This document shows positions 16,473 to 25,280 of a DNA stretch of 33,423 nt, in pieces. Source of the DNA: an uncultured Mycoplasmatota bacterium (GTDB lineage Bacteria > Bacillota_I > Bacilli_A > RF39 > UBA660); NCBI GenBank assembly GCA_900546275.1, contig URCH01000011.1, forward strand, positions 1-33,423. Reading direction: 5' to 3'. Numbering within the stretch: the stretch's first letter is position 1; each line of letters starts with the position of its first letter. Both the position numbers and the translations under genes were made by a program. The notes beneath the pieces were generated by a model. That model was not told where the DNA came from. It worked only from the letters and a program-made list of their open reading frames with translations, and ran no database searches.

Positions 16473-16496
16473 AAATAAGTATAATACATATACTAA
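16461..16496. repeat. Nested inverted repeats between deoD and ymfF
   Basis: Two overlapping dyads are visible: GTATTATA (16464-16471) with TATAATAC (16480-16487), and TTAGTAT (16461-16467) with ATACTAA (16490-16496). They overlap the deoD stop codon and contain two possible -10 boxes (TATAAT at 16480, TATACT at 16489) for ymfF. No T-run follows, so it is not a standard terminator; it could be an operator or an RNA hairpin. Confidence 0.5.
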
Positions 16497-16511
16497 CGAA
16501 AGAGGTGACTT

Positions 16512-17777
16512 ATGAAATATAAAAAAATAGATGTAGGACCTTATAATATTCATTTAATAAATACAAACAAATTTAAAACAGTAACAATTAAAATTAATTT
16601 TAAAAGAAAAGTTAAAAAAAGTGAAATAACAAAACGTTCTTTGCTTTCAAGAATACTTTTAGAATCAAGTATGAATTATAAAAGTAGTAGATTACTTGAA
16701 ATAAAAATAGAGGAATTATATAATTTATCTTTGAATTCATCATCATATATATCAGGAAATTATTCAGTTTTAAGTTTATCTAGTATTTTTTTAAATGATA
16801 AATATACAGAAAAAAATCAAGTAAAGAATTCAATTGAATTTATATTGGATATATTATTAAATCCAAATGTTGAAAATAACAAATTTAATAAAGATTCATT
16901 TAATTTTGCGGTTTCTTCATTGAAAGAAGAATTAGAATCACAATGTGATAATCCATCTTTTTATAGCGAACTTAGAGCTAATGAAGAAACAGATAAAAAA
17001 GCAAGTTTCTCATATAATGCTACTGGATATTTAGACGATTTACTAAAAATAGATGAAAAAAACTTATATAGTTATTATAAATCAGTTTTAAAAAGTGATT
17101 TAGTAGACGTGTTTATAATAGGAGATATAGATGAAGAAGAAATAAAAAAAATATTTTCTAAAAAATTTAAAATTAAAACAATTAAAAAACCTAGTGAATC
17201 ACATTATGATATAAGTAATACATATAGAAAAAGAATAAAAACAGTATGTGAAAAAAAACCATTTGGTCAAAGTAAATTGGTTATGAATCTTAAAGTAGAA
17301 GAATTATCAAAATTTGAAAGAGAATATGTTATGAGAGTATATAATTTTATACTAGGTGGTGGACCTAACTCTAAACTTTTTAAGGAAGTCAGAGAAAAAA
17401 ATTCTTTATGTTATACTATCGGAAATTCTTATTCAGTTATTTGGGGAATATTAAAAATTAGGGCAGGTATTAATAAAGAATCTTTCAAAAAATGTGTTAA
17501 TTTGATAAAAAAAGAATTAAAAAGTATGGAAAAAGGTTTATTTACAGATGAAGATATTGAAGCTGCAAAAACCACATATATTAGTAGTTTTGAAAGCATT
17601 ACAGATAACCCTAGTTCTATAATAAATACATATATTTCTAAGGAATACTTAGATATGGATTTAATAGATGATAGAATGAAAAATATTAATAAAGTTAACA
17701 GAGATATGATAATTTCAGTTTCAAAGAAAATACATTTAGATACAATATATTTGTTAGAAGGTGATATAGATGAATAA
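16512..17777 (+). CDS. ymfF: M16-family peptidase-like protein YmfF (no zinc-binding motif)
   Basis: The first half of a YmfF/YmfH pair, homologues of mitochondrial-processing-peptidase-type M16 enzymes. The 421 residues have the typical two-lobed M16 length, but the HxxEH zinc motif is absent from the N-terminal lobe, where the region around 40-60 reads KRSLLSRILLESS. The C-terminal lobe keeps FGQSKLVMNL and the GGGPNSKLFKEVREKNSLCY region near 278-297 that shapes the substrate chamber. Family knowledge suggests it is the non-catalytic partner of YmfH. ATG 16512 follows GAGGTG. The ymfH start overlaps its end by 8 bases, so the two are made together. Confidence 0.88.
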   Translation: MKYKKIDVGPYNIHLINTNKFKTVTIKINFKRKVKKSEITKRSLLSRILLESSMNYKSSRLLEIKIEELYNLSLNSSSYISGNYSVLSLSSIFLNDKYTEKNQVKNSIEFILDILLNPNVENNKFNKDSFNFAVSSLKEELESQCDNPSFYSELRANEETDKKASFSYNATGYLDDLLKIDEKNLYSYYKSVLKSDLVDVFIIGDIDEEEIKKIFSKKFKIKTIKKPSESHYDISNTYRKRIKTVCEKKPFGQSKLVMNLKVEELSKFEREYVMRVYNFILGGGPNSKLFKEVREKNSLCYTIGNSYSVIWGILKIRAGINKESFKKCVNLIKKELKSMEKGLFTDEDIEAAKTTYISSFESITDNPSSIINTYISKEYLDMDLIDDRMKNINKVNRDMIISVSKKIHLDTIYLLEGDIDE

Positions 17778-19050
17778 AAGTATTTTAGAAAATCTAGATT
17801 TAACTTTGTATTCAAAAAAACTACAAAATGGACTAGAAATATTTGTAGTACCAAATGAAAATGTTAATAATATATATTGTACTTTTTCAACTAAATATGG
17901 TTCAGTTCAAAATGAATTTGTTCCAGTAAATGAAAGTGAAATGATTAAAGTTCCAAATGGTGTAGCTCACTTTTTAGAACATAAAATGTTTGAACAAGAA
18001 AATGGCGTAGACCCTTTTACATTTTTTTCAGAAAGAGGAGCAGATGCAAACGCAAATACATCGGCTTTTAAAACAACGTATTTATTTTCAGGCCCAGATT
18101 TTTTTGAAGAAAACCTTAATTATTTACTTGATTATGTACAAAAACCATATTTTACTGATAAAAATGTAGAAAAAGAAAAAGGAATAATCGAACAAGAAAT
18201 AAAAATGTATGAAGATGATCCTTATAGTAGATTATATGAAGGAATTTTATTTAATACATTTAAAGAACATCCTATTAGAAATTCAGTAATTGGAACAACA
18301 GAAAGTGTTAATAGTATTACAAAAGAGATTTTATATAAATGCTATAATACATTTTATAATCCTTCAAATATGTTTGTAGTTATAACAGGAAAAGTTGATA
18401 AAGATAAGGTTTTTCAAATTATAGAAGAAAATCAAAATAATAAAACATTCGAAAAAATGAAAAAAATAGATGTTAAAACTTATGATGAGCCAGATGAGGT
18501 TTTTAAAGAAAAAGAAGTATTAAAAATGAATGTTACAATACCTAAAATTTCTCTTAATTATAAATTTAATTTAAATGATTTGCCTGATCATTTATCTGAA
18601 AAAGAAAAAATGATGTATTTATCACTTATATTTGATATTAATTTTGGGCCAACTTCTTTATTTAATGAACAATTAAAACAAATGGAAATAATAAATTCTA
18701 ATATTGAAATATCTAGTGTTGAAGCTTGTAATCATGTTGTATATACTTTATTTTTAGAAACTGAAAGTAAAGAAAAAGCAATTGAACTTGTTTCTAATGA
18801 GATAAATAAACTTTCGATTAATGAGGAACAATTAGAACGAAAAAAGAAAGGAATAATAAGTTCAAATGTATTTATGAGTGATAATATATTTTCTATAAAT
18901 CATAAAATTATGTCTGATATAGTTAGGTATAATCATGTTATTACAGATATACATAGTATAGCTAAATCATTAAATATAAAAGATGCAAAAAATGTATTAA
19001 AAAAATTAAAATTTAATAATTATAGTATTTTTATCGTTGATAAAAAATAA
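17770..19050 (+). CDS. ymfH: M16-family zinc metallopeptidase YmfH (catalytic subunit)
   Basis: The 426-residue partner of YmfF carries the inverted zinc motif HFLEH at 67-71 (ligands H67 and H71, catalytic E70) and a downstream EKGIIEQEIKMYEDD region around 136-150 that supplies the third ligand. The C-terminal lobe has the FGPTSLFNEQL element typical of M16. It probably degrades or processes short peptides in the cytoplasm as a heterodimer with YmfF; no signal peptide is seen. Start ATG 17770 follows GAAGGTGATATAG and lies inside the end of ymfF. In B. subtilis this pair precedes pgsA, cinA and recA; here a small lipoprotein gene and an RNase J gene follow instead. Confidence 0.93.
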   Translation: MNKSILENLDLTLYSKKLQNGLEIFVVPNENVNNIYCTFSTKYGSVQNEFVPVNESEMIKVPNGVAHFLEHKMFEQENGVDPFTFFSERGADANANTSAFKTTYLFSGPDFFEENLNYLLDYVQKPYFTDKNVEKEKGIIEQEIKMYEDDPYSRLYEGILFNTFKEHPIRNSVIGTTESVNSITKEILYKCYNTFYNPSNMFVVITGKVDKDKVFQIIEENQNNKTFEKMKKIDVKTYDEPDEVFKEKEVLKMNVTIPKISLNYKFNLNDLPDHLSEKEKMMYLSLIFDINFGPTSLFNEQLKQMEIINSNIEISSVEACNHVVYTLFLETESKEKAIELVSNEINKLSINEEQLERKKKGIISSNVFMSDNIFSINHKIMSDIVRYNHVITDIHSIAKSLNIKDAKNVLKKLKFNNYSIFIVDKK

Positions 19051-19104
19051 AACTTTTTTTTAATTAAAATTTATGTTACTATATTATTGAAAGGAGTAAG
19101 GAGT

Positions 19105-19524
19105 ATGAAAAAAGTATTTGGATTTGCAATTTAATTAGTGGCTATTTTCTCACTAACAGCTTGTGGAGGCAAAACTGTTACATGTACTAAAACAGAAGAT
19201 GAACAAACTACTAGTATAAAAGCAACATTTAGTGGAAATAATGTAACAAAAGCAACAATTGAATCTGCTGTAAAAGTTGATTCTCAATATTTAGATTTAA
19301 CTTATACTTATATGGAAACAGCAGCTAAGTCTATGAATTATGATGGTGTTAAAGCAAGTGCTACTAAAGGAAAAGATTCTGTTTCATTAAAAATGGAAAT
19401 AGATCCTTCTAAAATTAGTGATGATACATATGATCAATTAGGATTAGCTAAAGATGATTTCAAAAATCAATCTAGTGAAGATTTTATCAAAGCTATGACT
19501 GAAGATGGATATACTTGTAAATAA
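19105..19524 (+). pseudogene. Small lipoprotein gene with an in-frame TAA in the signal peptide
   Basis: From ATG 19105, behind AAAGGAG, the frame reads MKKVFGFAI, then TAA at 19132-19134, then LVAIFSLTACGGK in the same frame. Without the stop this is a textbook lipoprotein leader with lipobox LTAC. The rest of the frame is open to 19524 (about 117 residues after the lipobox Cys) and looks normally constrained: Thr/Ser/Lys-rich, ending in GYTCK, loosely like small YehR/DUF1307-type lipoproteins, a weak similarity. One base change (TTA to TAA) would explain the break. A GTG at 19138 could allow re-initiation, but its product would lack the basic n-region. It may be a recent pseudogene, a sequencing or assembly error, or a reduced-expression allele. 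Confidence 0.65.
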
Positions 19525-19532
19525 TTTATAAA

Positions 19533-19576
19533 AAATTAGTCTAATTAATTATTTTGTGATATAATTAATTAGGCTT
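19533..19576 (+). terminator. Terminator hairpin after the lipoprotein gene
   Basis: AGTCTAATTAATTA and TAATTAATTAGGCT pair over 14 positions with one wobble around a ten-base loop and are followed by a T-run. The loop and right arm also contain the extended -10 element of the next gene. Confidence 0.7.
19557..19565 (+). promoter_or_regulatory. Extended -10 promoter of the RNase J-like gene, inside the terminator
   Basis: TGATATAAT is a perfect extended -10 that starts in the loop of the upstream terminator and continues into its right arm. Transcription would begin near 19572, about 30 bases before ATG 19601. Confidence 0.6.
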
Positions 19577-19600
19577 TTTAATTTAAAGAAAGGAGAAAAA

Positions 19601-21247
19601 ATGAATAAAATTAAAATATTTGCTTTGGGCGGATTAAATGAACTTGGTAAAAATATGTATGTTGTCGAAGTAAATGATGATATATTTGTATTTGAAGCTG
19701 GGTTAAAATATGCAGATGATAAAATGCTTGGTATTGATTATATAATACCTAATTATGATTATTTAAAAGAAAATAAAAATAGAATAAAAGGACTTTTTAT
19801 CACTCATGGACATGATAGTCAAATGGGTGCTATATCAGATTTACTTTTAGATATTCCAAATTTAAAAATATATGGAACTGCTTTCACTTTAGAAATTATT
19901 AAAAATCAATTAATGGAAGATAAAATAGAATGTAAAAACTTAATAGAAATAAAAGCACATCAAAAAATCAAATTTGGTGAAAATAGTATATTTCCTATAA
20001 GTTTAACACACTCTGTTCCTGATAACGTTGGATATGCTTTATATACAAAAGATGGAATTATATTTTATACGGGAAACTTTTTATTTGATGCGTCTATGTT
20101 AGGTGCATTTAAAACAGATATAGGTAAACTTGCTTATGTAGGAAAACAAGGCGTTTTATGTTTGTTAAGTGAAAGTGGGTACGCAGATAAAAAAGGTTAT
20201 ACATCTCCAAATCATAGAATAAATTCAATAATTAAAGAAACAATTAATAATAATTCAGGAAGAGTACTTATAAATATTTCTCCTGCACAAATATATAGAA
20301 TTGAACAAATACTTAATGAAATAACTCCTACGAATAGAAATGTAGTTATAATGGGTAAAAGAATCGAAAGTATAATACTAAGAGCAATTGAAATGGGATA
20401 TATTCATTTTGATAAAAACAGAATAAAAAGTATTTTTAATGCTGAAGATTCAAGAGCTGTTGTAATAGTATCTGATGAAAGAGAAAAACCTTTTTCAAAT
20501 ATTAAAAGAATAATAAAAGGTTATGATAAATTTGTAAAAATAAGTGAAAAAGATACAATAGTATTTGCTTCACCTGTATATGATGGTATGGAAAAGAGTG
20601 CTACTAAAGTATTTGATGATATATCAAAAATAGGAAGTAACTTAGTAATATTGTCAGAAAAAAAATATTTAGCTAATCATGCATCTAGTGAAGATTTAAT
20701 GTTAATGCTAGATCTAATGAATCCAAAATATTATTTTCCAGTTAATGGCGAATATCGTCATCAAGTAGCAAATAAAGAAGTAGCTTTAAAAATTGGAATG
20801 AAAGAAGAGAATATTATCTTAAAACTTAATGGTGAAGTAGCAACCTTTATAGATGGAAAATTAGTTGATACAAACGAAAAAGTTAAAGTTGATGATATCT
20901 TAATAGATGGTAAAACAGCTGGTGATATTGGTGAACTAGTACTTAAAGATCGTGAATCTTTAGGTGAAAATGGTATAGTTATAGTAACAGTAACATTAGA
21001 TAAAGTTACAAAAGAATTATTAGCTGGACCTGAAATACTTACTCGTGGTTTTATATATGTAAAAGAAAATATAGATTTAATTAAAGAAGCCACTAATATA
21101 TCAAAAGATATAATAGAAAATAATATAAAACCAAATTATGTAGATTTTAACAAAATAAAAATGGCAATTAGAGATAAGGTTGGCAAATACTTCTATGAAC
21201 AAACAGAGTGCAAACCTATGATTTTAATTGTTGTTCAAGAAGTATAA
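19601..21247 (+). CDS. rnjB: RNase J2-like protein with a degenerate metal-binding site
   Basis: RNase J enzymes are metallo-beta-lactamase/beta-CASP ribonucleases central to mRNA decay. This 548-residue protein has the full RNase J architecture, including the C-terminal oligomerisation domain, but most zinc ligands are missing. The HxHxDH motif reads H69-G-H71-D-S73-Q74; H137 (LTHS) is kept; the aspartate of the usual TGDF is N159 (TGNF); and the late HGEYR histidine is N382 (VNGEYR). The nucleotide-binding SGH-type histidine survives as H360. This resembles the RNase J2 paralogue, whose role is largely structural in a complex with RNase J1, which should be encoded elsewhere. ATG 19601 follows AAAGGAG. 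The gene symbol is given on this reasoning. Confidence 0.85.
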   Translation: MNKIKIFALGGLNELGKNMYVVEVNDDIFVFEAGLKYADDKMLGIDYIIPNYDYLKENKNRIKGLFITHGHDSQMGAISDLLLDIPNLKIYGTAFTLEIIKNQLMEDKIECKNLIEIKAHQKIKFGENSIFPISLTHSVPDNVGYALYTKDGIIFYTGNFLFDASMLGAFKTDIGKLAYVGKQGVLCLLSESGYADKKGYTSPNHRINSIIKETINNNSGRVLINISPAQIYRIEQILNEITPTNRNVVIMGKRIESIILRAIEMGYIHFDKNRIKSIFNAEDSRAVVIVSDEREKPFSNIKRIIKGYDKFVKISEKDTIVFASPVYDGMEKSATKVFDDISKIGSNLVILSEKKYLANHASSEDLMLMLDLMNPKYYFPVNGEYRHQVANKEVALKIGMKEENIILKLNGEVATFIDGKLVDTNEKVKVDDILIDGKTAGDIGELVLKDRESLGENGIVIVTVTLDKVTKELLAGPEILTRGFIYVKENIDLIKEATNISKDIIENNIKPNYVDFNKIKMAIRDKVGKYFYEQTECKPMILIVVQEV

Positions 21248-21285
21248 AAACAAGAAATTAAACAAGATTTTTTCTTGTTTTTATT
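21246..21285 (+). terminator. Terminator after the RNase J-like gene
   Basis: AAAAACAAGAAA (21246-21257) pairs perfectly with TTTCTTGTTTTT (21271-21282). The stem begins within the stop codon and its right arm carries the TTGTTT used as -35 of the miaB promoter. Confidence 0.82.
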
Positions 21286-21303
21286 TTATTTATAGATTAT
21301 AAT
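21275..21303 (+). promoter_or_regulatory. miaB: miaB promoter
   Basis: TTGTTT (21275-21280) and TATAAT (21298-21303) are spaced by 17 bases, 28 bases before ATG 21332. The -35 lies in the right arm of the preceding terminator. Confidence 0.6.
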
Positions 21304-21331
21304 AACTATGTTATAGAAAAGAAGTGAGAAA

Positions 21332-22753
21332 ATGTTATTGCCAAGTTTAGAAAAAGCAAAATGTAGAACTAAAAAAAAAGTTTTAGTTAAAACAAATGAT
21401 TATATTATAAAAGAAAATTTAAAAGAATTAGGATTAAATAAAAAATATTTTATAAAGACTTATGGTTGTCAAATGAACGAACATGATAGTGAAAATATTA
21501 AGGCTATATTAGAAGAAATGAGTTTTGAATATACAGATGAAATGGAAGATGCAGATTTAATATTACTTAACACATGTGCTATAAGAGAAAATGCTCATAA
21601 TAAAGTATTTGGATATTTAGGTAGAATAAAACATTTAAAAGAAACAAAACCCAATATAATAGTTGGATTATGTGGTTGTATGGCACAAGAAGAAGTAGTC
21701 ATAAATGAAATACTTGAAAAATATAATTGGTTAGACATAGTATTTGGTACACATAATATACATGCCTTACCAGACATTTTATTAAAAGCTTTAAAAGATA
21801 AAAAAATAAATGTTGAAGTTCTTAGTATAGAGGGGGATGTTGTTGAAAATATTCCTGTTAAAAGAGATTCAAAATATAAAGCTTGGGTAAATATTATGTA
21901 TGGTTGTGATAAATTCTGTACTTATTGTATAGTTCCTTACACAAGAGGAAAACAAAGAAGTAGATTACCTGAATTTATAATAGAAGAAGTAAATAAATTA
22001 GTTACAGATGGTTATAAAGAAGTAACATTACTTGGTCAAAATGTAAATGCATATGGTAAAGATTTAGATATAAATTATGGTATGGCAAATTTGTTAGAGG
22101 ATGTTGCTAATACTGGTATAGAAAGAATAAGATTTGTTACAAGTCATCCTTGGGATTTTACAGATGAAATGATAGAAATTATTAAAAAATACGATAATAT
22201 AATGCCTTATATACATTTACCACTACAATCAGGTTCAAATAATATACTAAAACTAATGGGAAGAAGATATACTAAAGAGTCATATTTAAAATTATTTGAA
22301 AAATTAAAAAAAACAATACCTAATGTTTCTATAACTACAGATATAATAGTTGGATTTCCAAATGAAACGTTAGATGATTTTAATGAAACATTAGAAGTAG
22401 TAAACAAATGCAAATTTGATTCAGCTTTTACATTTATATTCTCACCAAGAGAAGGTACTCCAGCAGCAAAAATGAATGATAGTATATCTTTAGAAGAAAA
22501 AAATAGAAGATTATATGAATTAAATGAAGTTGTTAATAAATATGCTTTAGAAAATAATATGAAATATTTAAATAAAACAGTTAAAGTCCTTTTAGAAGAA
22601 ACTTCTAAAAAAGATGAAAATATGTTGGTTGGATATACAGAAACAATGAAACTTGTAAATGTTAAAGCAGATAAAAAATATATAGGGAAAATAGTAGATG
22701 TTAAAATTACTGATGTTAAAACTTGGAGTATGGATGGAACTATTGAAAAATAG
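21332..22753 (+). CDS. miaB: tRNA-2-methylthio-N6-dimethylallyladenosine synthase MiaB
   Basis: MiaB adds the methylthio group to i6A37 of tRNAs that read U-starting codons. The 473-residue protein has the three modules of the family: an N-terminal MTTase domain whose cluster cysteines are C46 (TYGCQMN), C82 (NTCAIRE) and C116 (GCMAQE); the radical SAM domain with C192-x3-C196-x2-C199 (CDKFCTYC) and the TRGKQRSR motif; and a C-terminal TRAM domain (about 405-470). The N-terminus carries a basic extension of some 35 residues, as in other Bacillota MiaB proteins. ATG 21332 follows GAAGTGAG. It is preceded by its own promoter, and no terminator is seen after it, so some read-through into the next gene is likely. 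Confidence 0.95.
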   Translation: MLLPSLEKAKCRTKKKVLVKTNDYIIKENLKELGLNKKYFIKTYGCQMNEHDSENIKAILEEMSFEYTDEMEDADLILLNTCAIRENAHNKVFGYLGRIKHLKETKPNIIVGLCGCMAQEEVVINEILEKYNWLDIVFGTHNIHALPDILLKALKDKKINVEVLSIEGDVVENIPVKRDSKYKAWVNIMYGCDKFCTYCIVPYTRGKQRSRLPEFIIEEVNKLVTDGYKEVTLLGQNVNAYGKDLDINYGMANLLEDVANTGIERIRFVTSHPWDFTDEMIEIIKKYDNIMPYIHLPLQSGSNNILKLMGRRYTKESYLKLFEKLKKTIPNVSITTDIIVGFPNETLDDFNETLEVVNKCKFDSAFTFIFSPREGTPAAKMNDSISLEEKNRRLYELNEVVNKYALENNMKYLNKTVKVLLEETSKKDENMLVGYTETMKLVNVKADKKYIGKIVDVKITDVKTWSMDGTIEK

Positions 22754-22768
22754 TTAAAATTATGATAT

Positions 22769-22777
22769 TGTTAAAAT
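22769..22777 (+). promoter_or_regulatory. Candidate extended -10 before the zinc-ribbon protein gene
   Basis: TGTTAAAAT resembles an extended -10 element (TGn + TAAAAT) 20 bases before ATG 22798. The -35 is poor, so this is a moderate candidate. Confidence 0.4.
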
Positions 22778-22797
22778 ATGAAAAAGGAGTGAGTTAA

Positions 22798-24696
22798 ATG
22801 ATTTGTCCAAATTGTGGTAGACAAACAGAGTCAGATGAAAAATTTTGTGTAGGTTGTGGGGCACCACTAACTGATTCTGATAATTCTAAAGAAGAAGTAA
22901 AAAATGAGTTTCAAGAAGAAAAAGTAGATGAGGTTAATACAGAAAATATTGAAACTCAAAATGAAAGTGAAGAACAAGTTGATAGCGAGTACACTGTTGA
23001 TTTATCAAATAATAATATTGAATTAAATGCTACAGATAATGTAGAAAATCAACCTAGTATTGCAAACAATGATACTGTAGGTGTAGTAGAACCAACTGTT
23101 AAACCTAAAAAAAGTAAAAAAGCATTTATAATAGTAGCTATAGTGTTTGCTTTAATATTAATTGCTCTATTAATCGTTAAGTTCTTTGTATTTACACCAA
23201 AAAATTTATTCTTTAAAGGAATAAATGAAGCATATTCAAATACTATAGAAAAAATAGAAAAAAACGATAAAAATGATAAAACATTATCATTAAAAACAAA
23301 TACAACTTTTGATGTTAAAGTAAATGATAAATATGTAGATGATTCTACAAAACAAATGCTTGACTTCATAAACAATTTAAAATTAGAAATGAATGAAAGC
23401 ATCGATAGTAAAACTTTAAATTTTGATTTAAATACTATATTATCAAATAGTTCAGATAAATTAGAACTTGAACTTTATAAAAGAGAAAAAGCAATATATG
23501 TTGGTTTAGGAAATTTATATTCTAAATATATAAAATTAGATGTATCAGAAGTTAAAGATTTAGATAATGAATCATTAAACTATATAACAAAAGAATTAAA
23601 AAATATTTTCTTAAATTCATTAGATAATTCAAAATTCAAACAAGAAAAAGCAGATATAACATTACAAGATAAAGAAATGAAGGTAAATAAAATTTCTTAT
23701 GAATTCGATAAAGATGAAATAAAAAGAATTCTAAAAGAAATGAAAGAAAAAATAAATAACAATCAAAAATTACTTGATAAAATGACTTCTGTAACTGGAA
23801 AAACAAAAGAAGAATTAAATCAAATATTTGAAGATTTAGTAAGTGAAGTAGAATCTAGTTATGAAGAAGAATTGGCAAATTCTAAAATAGTACTTACTGT
23901 TTATACAAAAGGATTACTTAATGATGTTATAGGATATAGCTTAACTGTAAAAGAAGGTCAAAATAATGTTAAATTAACATATTTCTATAATAAAGATGTT
24001 AAAGAATTTAAATTAATTGCTAATTCAATTACTTTCTTAACAACAACTACTAAAGAAGTAAGTAAAGATGAAACAGAAACAAATATAACAATGTTTACAG
24101 CAACAGGTAAAATTAATACAAAAACAACAGATGAAAAGATAGTTTCTACAATAAATGTTAGTGAATTGTCTTCAGGGATGGATTTGTCTGGTACTATTGA
24201 ATTACCAAATAAAAAAGATAGCGCTACTTTAAATTCATTTATTAAATTAAATGTATCAAATGAAGAAGTATTTAATTTTAATGTAAAAACAACATATGAA
24301 AAAAGTAGTGATGTTATTTTAAAAGAAATTGATGATAAAAATTCAGTTTCAGCTTATGATTTACAACAAAATGATTTAGAGAATATTATGAATAAATTAA
24401 CACAAAACAAATTTTTTGCAGCTATGGCTATAAGTGAAATTAATAATGCAACACAAAGTGCAAATGCACGTTCAGTTGAAGCTTATATGAAAACTTATGA
24501 AACAGCATATTATCAAGCAATTTTGGAAGATGAAAATGTAAAGTTTGGTGATAAGCTAGATGTTAATTATAGTGGTAGCAATGTTACTTGTTCAAATATA
24601 ACTTCGGATGAAGATGGAAACATTACTGCTACTTGTACAGTAGATGGAAAAACATTTACATATGATTCAAATGATGGAGCAAAAGCATTAAATTAA
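22798..24696 (+). CDS. Zinc-ribbon membrane protein with a large extracytoplasmic region
   Basis: A 632-residue protein of unknown function. It starts with a cytoplasmic zinc ribbon (C3-x2-C6 and C17-x2-C20), followed by an acidic Asn/Glu-rich linker (about 28-100), a basic stop (KPKKSKK), one membrane segment at about 109-131, and some 500 extracytoplasmic residues. The outer part has a long Lys/Asn/Thr-rich, beta-looking domain, a coiled-coil-prone stretch near 315-365, and a C-terminal module (about 560-632) with two cysteines (VTCSN, ATCTV) that could form a disulphide. The ribbon-TM-outer-domain layout is common in AT-rich Bacillota and suggests envelope sensing or attachment, but this is inference. 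ATG 22798 follows AAAGGAGTGAG. A terminator follows. Confidence 0.85.
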   Translation: MICPNCGRQTESDEKFCVGCGAPLTDSDNSKEEVKNEFQEEKVDEVNTENIETQNESEEQVDSEYTVDLSNNNIELNATDNVENQPSIANNDTVGVVEPTVKPKKSKKAFIIVAIVFALILIALLIVKFFVFTPKNLFFKGINEAYSNTIEKIEKNDKNDKTLSLKTNTTFDVKVNDKYVDDSTKQMLDFINNLKLEMNESIDSKTLNFDLNTILSNSSDKLELELYKREKAIYVGLGNLYSKYIKLDVSEVKDLDNESLNYITKELKNIFLNSLDNSKFKQEKADITLQDKEMKVNKISYEFDKDEIKRILKEMKEKINNNQKLLDKMTSVTGKTKEELNQIFEDLVSEVESSYEEELANSKIVLTVYTKGLLNDVIGYSLTVKEGQNNVKLTYFYNKDVKEFKLIANSITFLTTTTKEVSKDETETNITMFTATGKINTKTTDEKIVSTINVSELSSGMDLSGTIELPNKKDSATLNSFIKLNVSNEEVFNFNVKTTYEKSSDVILKEIDDKNSVSAYDLQQNDLENIMNKLTQNKFFAAMAISEINNATQSANARSVEAYMKTYETAYYQAILEDENVKFGDKLDVNYSGSNVTCSNITSDEDGNITATCTVDGKTFTYDSNDGAKALN

Positions 24697-24701
24697 TAAT
24701 T

Positions 24702-24728
24702 GAAACTATCTTTTGATAGTTTTCTTTT
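24702..24728 (+). terminator. Terminator after the zinc-ribbon membrane protein
   Basis: AAACTATC (24703-24710) pairs with GATAGTTT (24715-24722) around a TTTT loop, followed by a T-rich run that leads straight into the TTGACT -35 box of the next gene. Confidence 0.75.
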
Positions 24729-24755
24729 GACTTTTAATATTTAATGTGATAAAGT
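24727..24755 (+). promoter_or_regulatory. Promoter of the coiled-coil membrane protein gene
   Basis: TTGACT (24727-24732) and TAAAGT (24750-24755) are spaced by 17 bases, and TGA precedes the -10. It lies 26 bases before ATG 24781. Confidence 0.6.
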
Positions 24756-24780
24756 ACATACATTAAAGGAGTGAATTTTC

Positions 24781-25269
24781 ATGGAAGAATTTCTAAGTGA
24801 AAATGATTATAATAAAACTATTTTAGGATATAGAGTTGGAAATACTTTTATAGATGTTAAATATGAGGATTGTATTAAAAGATATGAGTATAGTTTGAGA
24901 TTAGAAAAACTTATTCTTTCTCAAATGGAAAAGCAAATAGAACAAAAATTTGAAGAAGAATATGATGATAAAAAAACAAATTTAGAAAGGCAATTTTTGT
25001 ATACCATTATGGAGTCTGTATGCACAGTTGGGTTTGGTGCTCAATGCATTATATCAAATGATATAGTTTTGTCTGGAGTAACATTATTTTGTGCAGGTGT
25101 AGCAGTTGCTAATGGATGTTATGCATTAATAAAAAATAATGAATTAAATAAATTAGAAAAAATCAATTTTTTTGTTACACATAAAGATATGTTAAAAAAA
25201 CATGGATTAACTGTAAATACAGCATCAAATAAGTCTTTAAGAAAATTAAAAAAATTAACACGAAAATAA
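24781..25269 (+). CDS. Hypothetical coiled-coil membrane protein
   Basis: A 162-residue protein I do not recognise. Residues about 36-70 are a charged heptad-like helix (many Glu, Lys, Gln and Leu), followed by two hydrophobic segments at about 72-91 and 95-116 containing several cysteines (C81, C89, C104, C113), and a basic tail ending in KSLRKLKKLTRK. The layout suggests a small membrane protein with a cytoplasmic coiled coil and a positively charged C-terminus that could contact phospholipid or nucleic acid. It has its own promoter and an AAAGGAG ribosome binding site six bases or so before ATG 24781, and is followed by the trigger factor promoter. No recognised family. Confidence 0.7.
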   Translation: MEEFLSENDYNKTILGYRVGNTFIDVKYEDCIKRYEYSLRLEKLILSQMEKQIEQKFEEEYDDKKTNLERQFLYTIMESVCTVGFGAQCIISNDIVLSGVTLFCAGVAVANGCYALIKNNELNKLEKINFFVTHKDMLKKHGLTVNTASNKSLRKLKKLTRK

Positions 25270-25280
25270 AGCTTGTTGGC

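Noticed and set aside
16512..17777. ymfF as a broken M16 peptidase gene
   Set aside because: The lack of HxxEH is usual for the YmfF partner of YmfH; the frame is intact and coupled to ymfH.
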